Assembly: GCA_964036155.1 (NCBI GenBank)
Contig: OZ038423.1
Coordinates: forward strand, 79,623,249-79,687,248
DNA length: 64,000 bases
Direction: 5' to 3'
From: Diploscapter coronatus
Taxonomy: Eukaryota; Nematoda; Chromadorea; Rhabditida; Rhabditidae
Within the stretch, counting starts at the first letter, position 1; each line of letters starts with the position of its first letter. A model generated the notes under the pieces. It made no database searches. It was not told where the DNA came from and worked only from the letters and a program-made list of their open reading frames with translations. Positions 56,250-64,000 of this stretch are shown piece by piece. The translations under genes and the position numbers were made by a program.

Positions 56250-58230
56250 ATGATCTCGTCATCAATCGAGTCGAACCTACCGAGTCAAAATGAGACGAAG
56301 GAAATGAAGTCGAGTAAAGTAGAGATAAAGGCGCTGAACAAAATTACTAGGATTTAAAAAAAAAAAATCAGAAACACCGTTTCCTGGTTTCCTTGGTTCT
56401 ATTCATCGAACCCCTCCTGCTTTTCGGTGCTAGCATCTTCGCACTCTACGCGGTGTTTCCTTTGTTCGGTTACAGGTAAACAACATTTCGAGGTTTAATT
56501 TCACCAGAAACGACAACTTCAAAATAATCAGTTTTAAGTTGAAATAAAAGTCGATCGTCCAGAATGATCCTCGGCATCATATGTATTCTCGCCTTGACGA
56601 CTCCGTTCGTGCTTCTGTTCTTCTTCGCTGCACTCTACATCTTCACGAGTCTGCCACTCAACGACGTCCAAGATGTCGTCGATGCGAAATCGAGGACTTT
56701 CGGTTTGGCGTACGCGTGCTTGACTGGTAGATACGCCATGATTGGAGTGCTTTTGTGTGAGTTTTTGAAGTTGGTGATGAACGCCTTTTGTATTCCACAC
56801 CCACTTTTGCGGAGGTAGTAGGAAGAAGGAAAAGTGAGTGTAGGTGTGGAATACAAGAGGCCGGTGATGAACAGTAGAGATCAGTTTCAACTAATGAATG
56901 GAGGTTAAATGTTCATTCAGTATGCTCGTCAACGCTGATCATCGTCGGGCTGATGCGCTCCGGCATCGAGCGAGCCTTCCAGCAGCAATTCCTCTACACC
57001 CTCGAAGTTTCGCATTTCGACGTCAAGGCTATGCAGGCAAGTCTAGATGCCGTTCATTTTTGATGACGTCATCTTTTCGATTCCAGGAAATTTCTCACAT
57101 GCAGTTCAACTTCAAGTGCTGCGGAGTAAGCATCAACGATAAGATGGACGCAAATTCGACGATAAACGAGACGAGTCCATGGAACTCGTGGTTCAGGTAC
57201 CAAGTTCTCGGTGCGAACTATCCATATGTCATGAGGTAAGTTGGAATGTTTTCAGAATAATAATAATTTTATCTCGAAGAAAAAACAATTCGGGGCTCAG
57301 GTAAAAATGTCTTCTTTGAGCCAAATTTTAACTTTTTCAAGATTTTTTATCCTAAAAGTCTCGCCAGATGGTACTACGGCCTACCGCACTCGTGCTGCAA
57401 GAAGCTGACCACGACCGACTGCGAGCACATCGGCATGTCGCGCTACCTGCAGAGGGACAGGAAACAGGACGTCTTCTTTGCCGAGGAAGACAAGGCGATA
57501 CAAATTGATTGGGTAGGGGAATCACAAAAAAATTCACTTAGCAGCGAAAAGGATATGAAAAAATTAGGCCTTTCTGAAGTTTTACTTCAATGCATAAATG
57601 ATCCTAAAGTTTCTTCTTCTAATTTATCGGCTTAGTTGATAGTTCGCGGATTTTTTTGGAAAATAGCATGACCCAGACATAAAAGCTCGCGAACCGCACG
57701 CCAACTATCAACTAATTCTAATTTATCGAATGTAACACTTTTAGAGATTTCAAGTTACTAATGTTGAAAAGAAAATTTTCTAAGACTTACCTAAAAGTTC
57801 AGAACGTCGTGACCTACGACAAGACGAAAGAGCGCGATTCAAAGGCGAAAAACTCGATTTATCCGGGTGATTGTAAAGGTATACTGTAACTAAGAAGTTA
57901 AAGGATTACGGCAATGGATTCAGATATTGTTGTCAAGAACGTCGCGGCGAAGATCAGGCTGATTGCTTACATCATCTTTGCAGTGTGTAAGTTTTCGAGT
58001 GATAGAAATCTCATATCGGTGAAGATCAACCTTAATTTCAACCAAAACTTATCAAAGTTAGAAAGTTCAGTGAAAATCAGCTTTCTTATATGAAATCCTA
58101 AATTTTAGGCGCCTTCCTTCTGATCTTCAACGTCCTAATGAGCGCCTACGTGTTCTTTCGACGAAGGTCGTTGAGCAAAAATAAAATAAAAAATGACACC
58201 ATCGAAAGGAAAAGCAACGAAAATCCCTAA
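56250..58230 (+). CDS. Tetraspanin-family membrane protein
   Basis: Four-span membrane organiser of the plasma membrane. Exons join in phase: MISSSIESNLPSQNETKEMK, HRFLVSLVLFIEPLLLFGAS (span 1), MILGIICILALTTPFVLLFF (span 2), STLIIVGLMRSG (span 3), then a long extracellular loop. The loop contains FNFKCCGVSINDKMD, the tetraspanin CCG motif, and LPHSCCKK, the P-x-SCC motif, with further Cys in DCEHIG and PGDCK. The last span (AYIIFAVCAFLLIFNVLMSA) is followed by a basic tail ending SNENP. The intron from 57037 uses a GC donor (ATGCAG then GCAAGT). A short foldback lies in the intron after 57510. AATAAA is at 58530. The N-terminal 20 residues before span 1 are polar, as usual for the family. 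Confidence 0.85.
57638..57715. mobile_element. Short foldback element in tetraspanin intron
   Basis: TTAGTTGATAGTTCGCG faces GCCAACTATCAACTAA, and inside GTTCGCGGA faces AGCTCGCGAACCGC. The centre has AAAATAGCATGACCC. About 78 bp. Confidence 0.65.
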
Positions 58231-59928
58231 ATTCCAATAGAGAAATCCAACGAAATGGCGTCGTCGGCGTCAATTTAAAAATTTTAAAAAGATGTTTCTT
58301 TCTCGAAGAATTCAGACCTAGGGAGGACGATCGTCAGAAACCCCTTGCGGCCTACCCCCTACATATTTTCTTAAGTTTTTTTGTCTCTAGTTGATCAATG
58401 AAGTAAGTTTCGGTGTTGCGACCTATCTCGCCATACAAAATTTTTCTTCTGCGACCTACCCGCCATAGACTTTTTTCGTCTAACGAAAGAGCTCCCTAGA
58501 TCTGGACGAATTGCAAACTTCAAAGATGCAATAAAGAGTTTTAATTTTATCATTGGACTAGTTTTATTTTCACCAAAAGATTTTTTAAATTGTAACAAGA
58601 AAACTGAAACTTCATTTAAAAAAGACGTCAATTTCAAAAAGGCGTTATTATAATCTCTTTTAAAGGTGACCCCTTAAATATTTTTGGTATGTTTCCCACG
58701 CTGGCCAAAGAGACGGACAAGAAGTGCTGAATTTACGAAGAATGCCTTGCAAACGTTTGGCTAATTCAAAGATTATCAAATGCATTCTAAACTTGAAAAA
58801 TTCAATAAATTTAATAAATAAACGAAAGAATTGGAAAAAGAAAGAAAAACAAATAATGGAGAAATGAGAGGACGAAAAAGAGATATTACGCACACTTGCT
58901 ATTTTAATTTTATCACTCATTTCTTCTCTCGGTCTTCTTGAATTTCGCGAATTATCGGGATTTTCTTTTAGATAGCTATCTAATTAGTATAATTATCTAT
59001 GGATAATTACCCTTGACACTGTTGTATACAATCTTCATCGAAATGTTTGAAACTTGCCCTTTTTTCGCGAATTTTCCAATTTTGGCCTAAAATTGCTTGA
59101 ATTTCGGTAAATTTCCCAAAATCGACGTCAAGTAATTAGCCAACTATTCCAATTATCTTTAGATAATTGCCCTTGAATGGAATTTCATGGAATGCCTTGT
59201 TTTTTTTCAAATCATCCACTTCACCTCCCATTCCTCGTTTTACAGGCCTCTTTACGTTTCGAAAGGATAAAGCTCATAAGGTCGTGCGTTGCTGAAAATC
59301 TCCTGTTCCTTCTCGTTTATTTTTTGCCATTCTTATCTATCTGCAAAGCCTTATAGAAGAAAGAAGAAACTATCAAAACCACGCTTCCATCCTCTTTCCA
59401 ATTCATTCCTTTCAAAGAGGCAGAGCCCGCTTCTACGCGCTGGCTTTACTCGTCGTCATCTCTCTTTATTTTCAGCAGCGAGGGAGAGTGCGGGAGTAAA
59501 TCCAGGGAGAAAAAGCGTTCTTACTTTTCAAGTAAAATTTTTGAAAAGAGAATGAGAGCGTGGAAAGAATAGGTATATAATGGAAGAGGTAAGGGATGAG
59601 TGCCATTATTTCGAAGTTGATTGGAATTACTGAATGTCAGATGTCAAATCACCCCTATAGACTGCTGCCACTAACTTTTGACATTTTAACTGTTCTAAAT
59701 GTAACTATCAGCTCCATTAGCATCAAATTACTGTGTTGATATCGTTTTAACTTCTTGCAAATGAGGTGATCAGAGGAATGATGTTGTTTCTGATTGTTAA
59801 TGAGCATGACATTGGTTGTTTGATTTTTTGTTTTCTGAAACTTATAAAAATGATTTTTCAGTGTTTCTGCGAGTGAACAGTTTGCTGAAGTTGGATTCGG
59901 ATTTGAAGTGCTGGATGCAAAGGTTCCC
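58231..59928. other. Intergenic region between tetraspanin and NHL-like gene
   Basis: Holds the tetraspanin 3' UTR with the dispersed repeat (58315-58500) and the poly(A) signal at 58530. The rest is the 5' flank of the next gene. Frames at 59289-59555 and on the minus strand at 58660-58920 and 59655-59948 show no domain. Confidence 0.55.
58315..58500. repeat. Dispersed repeat, copy 2, in tetraspanin 3' region
   Basis: CCTAGGGAGGACGATCGTCAG, ACCCCTTGCGGCCTACCCCC and TTTTTTCGTCTAACGAAAG match the copy at 1655-1860 in order. Near its end, GAGCTCCCTAGATCTGG is an inverted match to the CTAGGGAG start, so the unit has short inverted ends. Confidence 0.55.
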
Positions 59929-62900
59929 ATGGCCATGGCATCAGGCAACCGCCCCGTGAACAGGCCTACTGATGGGGTGAGTGTTTTGAAACAAACTTAA
60001 AAATTCGATTTTCAGAAATAAAAAATCATTTTTCTTTCAACAAAATTAAGTTTTATTTTCTCTTGAAGACAAGTCTAGGAATATGATAAGTTTAAAAAAA
60101 AACAATATTGAAGCATTGGAATTTAAGAATTTCCAGAACTTTGAACCGGACTGTCTCAAAGACGGGACCATTCCCTGCTATTTTCGTTATGGGGGCAACG
60201 GAACAGCGGACGCTTGGGAACAGTCGATGAGTGTCGATGGTTTCGTGAGTGAGTGACAGGGCTGTAGATGTTTAGACGCGCGCGTGCGTGTCTAACATTA
60301 CACCTTGGTGGATGAAAAACAATTTTTTTATTGAATTTTTTAAAGAAAAATATCAAGATGCAGTAGAATCTTGAGATTACTTAGCGAAATGATTGTAATC
60401 TCTTTTCAGATGATTTGTACGAGCTCTACTCGTTCCTGATGACCTCCCTGATCGAGCCCAAACTCAACAGTTCCGGCATGGTTCTGCTCTATAACGTGGT
60501 GAGAAAAGTGATCAGACATTGCAACGCTTTCGAACCGCGTGGTTAACCGAATGAAACGAGATAGTGAATATTTTCCAGATGCAGTATCTGACTCGCGTCT
60601 ACCAGAGCAATGTCGCCAACGACGAGGAACTGGTCAAGGCCTTTCTGGAGGTATACTGTAATTTCCAGCATTGAATAGGAAAAGTTTGAAACCGAATGGA
60701 ATATTTTTTTTAGAAATTATTTTTCCTAATGTTGAAAGAATAGAAAAGAAACTGGAGTATTTTCAAAGATTTCTAATTTCGGAAGAAAAATAGGTGCACG
60801 CGATGGAGCTGAACGAGTGGCGCGGAGCGCGCGATCTGCCGAAACTCGACGCCGACCAAATCAAGCAGCAATACCTCTCGGTCAGCGCGTCACAGGGGGA
60901 GAACGCCGATACGCAACAGACCACGCCCACTCAAATTCAAGGTAACTACAGAATTGCAAAAGCCAAACCCCCACCTATGAGCCAAGTGTTATTTTTGAGG
61001 GTGCGGGTGTCAACATTTTAGAAAAGTTCAATGTCTGGATAACTATATCGGTACATTGATTCATAAAGTTAACAAAATGGAAAATTCGATGACATGATGT
61101 AAAAATTTGAAGATTTACAAAAAAAAAAAATTCAGCCTCATCCCCCAACGTGCAAATCCAGTCGCCCGTCCTCAAAGCGGCAATTTCACAGACCCAGAAC
61201 AATAGAGGCCCCACTCCACCGAAATCGGTTCAGTTTAAGGAGAAGGTTTTTATTATTTTTATTTTTGTTAAATTTTTAAAAATTTTTTAGGTTGACAGAT
61301 ACTTATATTCGGCCCCGTCGTCTACCACCACGTCCAACACCGAAACCGACCAGAGTGCAACTTCTGGTAAACAAATTTTTACAAGCTTACAAATTGCAGA
61401 AAACTGCTAAAATATTGTAATTTTCCATTTTTTATCAATTCAAAGTAAAAATTCTGAAGGGAAAAGAGCTGTCAGAAGTCAAATTTCGGAAAAAATATAT
61501 ATGTATATATAATCTAAAGTTCTAGGAGACGCTTCTGAAGCGCTGATTAACAAGTTGTCGAACGTCAAATTGGAGGCGAGTATTCCCGGAGCCAATCCTA
61601 TTCCTGCCATTCCTGTAGGAGGAGGCGTCGACACGGATATGGTCGACGGAAGGAGGGTGACTTTGACGCCCACTGGATTCATGACCAAGGCATTCCAACA
61701 GCTCAAACAGGCCGACAAACCTAGCCAGCATAGCTATCCACCGCCCCCATCTGCAGGTATTTTGGCAATTACTATATGACGGAGTGCGTGCCTTTTCTAC
61801 ACTATTTCTTTCAAATTTCATCCTCTTGTTTACCCCTAACTATAGAACTCCGCAATTTAGTAATTGCCGTATGTTTTTATTTTAAGATTGATTGAAATGT
61901 TCATCGATTTTTGTGAAAAATTACTTTTTTAGAACTAGGGCTAGGTATTATAGCATTTTGAAAAATGAACAAAGCGAAATTTCTAGGAAAATGGGGTAAA
62001 ATTGTGGAAATTTGCGATTTAAGAAAAGCTTCAGTGACCGCATCCAAGTCTGAAGAAGAAAAAGAAGACATTCCCCCAGACGCACCATTCAGGCCGTTTG
62101 CAAGGCCCGGTAAAGATAAAATTAAAATATAATTTGCGTTTTTTTCTTTTTTAATTATTAAAATTCAAATATTTTCAGAAGAGCCCAAGATTCTCATGTC
62201 CGCTGAGGCGAAAATCGAACGGGCCAAAATCTTCAAGCAGCAGGTTAGAAAATCGGTATTTTTATTTTAAAAATAAAACACAAAATCGACACTTGTCAAT
62301 GTGTTATTTTTTGAAAAAATAAAGATCTTTTCAGGAATAAAAATATGAGTAATTTAAAAAAAAAAAAAAACATAATAAATTCCAGAAAGAAAAAGAAAGG
62401 ACTGCGCTGGCTGATCAGCAGACTTCGACTAATTTCTTGGAGGGAAATCTGGGCAGCAAGCCCTCGGCAGCTGTGCCATCGACTTTGGACTCGGCCAATC
62501 ACTACTCATTCGCGGACTTCAATGGCACTGGCATCGAGGACCTGCTAACATATCGTGGGGGATTTTTGTTATTTTATTTGAATCTTTTGAAAATCACTTT
62601 CTTCTAGGAACTTCTAATGTTTTTTCATCTTCAGAGGTTTTGTTGTTTCTGAAAACTGAAGTTCGATTTTTTTTAGCAAATTTAATAAGTTTTATTTCGT
62701 TGTTCTTCAAAGATGTGTTAGGTTGAAAAAATTGAAAAATAGAAAATTAATAAAAGAATAAATTAAAAATGATAATTTTGTTTTTTTTTTCAGGCGTCGC
62801 CCTTGGTCAACTACCGCATCAGGACAACTTCTCGGAAGGCCTCAGACTGAATCGTCCGCTCGGCTGCAGCTACGATTCCAAACTGGGTGCGGGTGGCACT

Positions 62901-64000
62901 TGGTTGATCGCTGATTCTAGCAATAATCGGGTATTTTTTAAGATTAAAAAAAAAACACAATTCAAAATGAGATTTTGCTGAGAATGAAAAGTTATCGATT
63001 TCGAAGATTTATTTGTTTAAATTAAAAGAAATTACTTTTACCAGGTGATGTGCGTTGCGGCAGACAATCAAATCACAGAATACGTGGGTTTCCGCAATCC
63101 CTCGGCCATCTGCGTCATCGAGCCCGGCAGGAGTTGTGCCATCCTCAACAATGACACCATCGATCACATCGACTATCAGGCACTCATAATTCATTTCAAA
63201 ATTCCAACTCAAATAAGCTTTTAGTTAAAACGCACCAGTCCATTTATGACAGTTCGTAAAGAGGTTAAGCTTGGCATGATTTTAAAACCCCCCGTTTCTA
63301 AAATTTACCAGCTATTCGTTCTTCCCCCTTGAGTTCCCTATCCAAAACTTTCTGATTTATAGAAGGGGGCCTCCTGTATTATACACCGATACTGGGTTTT
63401 AAGGTGAGAGTGTAGGCAAAGGGGAGAATAAGAAAAAGACTCTTTACAAGCAGTGTCGGTGTTTCGGCGGTGTATAATACAGGGAGCCGTAGAAGGGACC
63501 TGATAGAAAGGAATTTAATACAGACTTGAGACTTTTCCACCGTGTAACTGTGGTGTATTACGGTGCAGTGTAGTTTTGATTCAAAAATGTAATAAGCAGG
63601 CTTCTCAAAACTCGATTCACAGAAAATAATGTGTCTTTTCGGGAGAGATAAAGAAGACATGCTCCTTTACTCTATCAATATGACACTTTCTGCGGGTTGA
63701 GTTTTGAGAAGTCTGGTAATAAAAAGTCGGTTGTGGAAAAATTTTTGAAATTTGTAGTGCGGTTGTCAAGTTTCAAAAGCGACATAAGTCTCGAGTCTAA
63801 ATCGAAATCTTTTGTATTGATTTTTTCAGTCGGCCGAAATCCGCCGAATCGGTGTGGAGCTGGGAGGCAAGTGCAGGGGCCTGGTCATGTCTGTAGGAGG
63901 CAATCTCATCACGCTCTGCAAGTCCGTAATGAGACTCTACAGGGCAAGTCGTTATCGTACACCTTTTTTTTAATTGTAATTACAGTAATCCTTTAAGGTT
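59929..64000 (+). CDS. NHL-like repeat (beta-propeller) protein, partial at window edge
   Basis: Exons join in frame from MAMASGNRPVNRPTDG at 59929. The next ones read NFEPDCLKDGTIPCYFRYGG, DLYELYSFLMTSLIEPKLN, MQYLTRVYQSNVANDEELVK and VHAMELNEWRGARDLPKLDA, an alpha-helical, acidic N-terminal part I do not recognise. Long Gln/Ser/Pro-rich linkers follow, then KIERAKIFKQQ with a Lys/Glu helix. The last exons give GVALGQLPHQDNFSEGLRLN, GTWLIADSSNNRV then VMCVAADNQITEYVGFRNPS, and SAEIRRIGVELGGKCRGLVM. WLIADSSNNRV fits the core of an NHL repeat, and the repeating GxxVxxxGxxL rhythm suggests a propeller. No RING or B-box domain is seen upstream, so it is not a typical TRIM-NHL protein. Introns at 63180 and 63944 seem to start with GC. 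The gene runs off the window. Confidence 0.7.
61756..61868. mobile_element. Foldback element with GGCAATTACTA arms in NHL-like gene intron
   Basis: TTGGCAATTACTATATGACGGAG opposes CTCCGCAATTTAGTAATTGCC; the exact cores are GGCAATTACTA and TAGTAATTGCC. The inside carries ACACTATTTC and CCCCTAACTATAG. Confidence 0.75.
63367..63488. mobile_element. Foldback element with CTGTATTATACACCG arms
   Basis: GGCCTCCTGTATTATACACCG opposes CGGTGTATAATACAGGGAGCC; the cores CTGTATTATACACCG and CGGTGTATAATACAG match exactly. Lies in the intron starting at 63180. Ends resemble those of the 10502 element (GGCTCCCTG). Confidence 0.8.

Noticed and set aside
1..64000. CRISPR arrays, bacterial operons or prophage
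   Set aside because: No regularly spaced direct repeats, no Shine-Dalgarno-led gene trains, and introns throughout. The window is eukaryotic.

Overview
The window looks like nuclear DNA of a nematode. It is AT-rich and its genes are cut by many short introns ending in the nematode-type TTTCAG. The gene content is nematode-typical: two srh/sri-type serpentine receptors, a cuticle collagen, a DUF229 protein, ShKT domains joined to an animal heme peroxidase, and glutaminases. I cannot name the species. There is no rRNA, intact tRNA, CRISPR array or bacterial operon structure.

Layout. 1-12.1 kb: an unrecognised multi-pass membrane protein (2675-4915), then an Sri/Srh-like receptor (6410-8408) and an Srh-like receptor (9305-12032), all on +. 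13.3-13.9 kb: a two-exon minus-strand gene, too small for ordinary ORF calling, for a secreted 67-residue peptide with eight cysteines. 16.2-28 kb: two tandem glutaminase genes with shared exon structure and different C-terminal tails. 29.7-33.2 kb: a B-type cyclin. 33.2-38.9 kb: a long gene-poor interval. 38.9-47.6 kb: a ShKT/heme-peroxidase gene whose largest intron (3.5 kb) holds a complete CRIP-type LIM gene on the opposite strand. 49.7-53.1 kb: a DUF229 sulfatase-fold protein, convergent with a minus-strand cuticle collagen (53.3-55.7 kb). That collagen is divergent from a tetraspanin (56.25-58.2 kb). 59.9 kb to the edge: a partial gene with an NHL-like repeat.

Non-coding DNA is crowded with short foldback (MITE-like) elements, mostly in introns and intergenic gaps. 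At least three families occur more than once here. One 552-bp element has about 27-bp terminal inverted repeats and flanking TA. Three short words recur far more often than expected: AAATAGTAT, AAGCTGATCTTCA and GATATATGAAATCC.

The genes do not form one pathway. A loose cuticle/extracellular theme (peroxidase, collagen, DUF229, tetraspanin) runs through 38.9-58.2 kb. The observations I consider least expected are the cysteine-rich secreted peptide, the collagen whose exons are cut in Gly-X-Y units (one exon is 9 nt, one triplet), the nested LIM gene with altered zinc-finger spacing, and the dispersed word families. All exon models were made by eye from reading frame and splice consensus.
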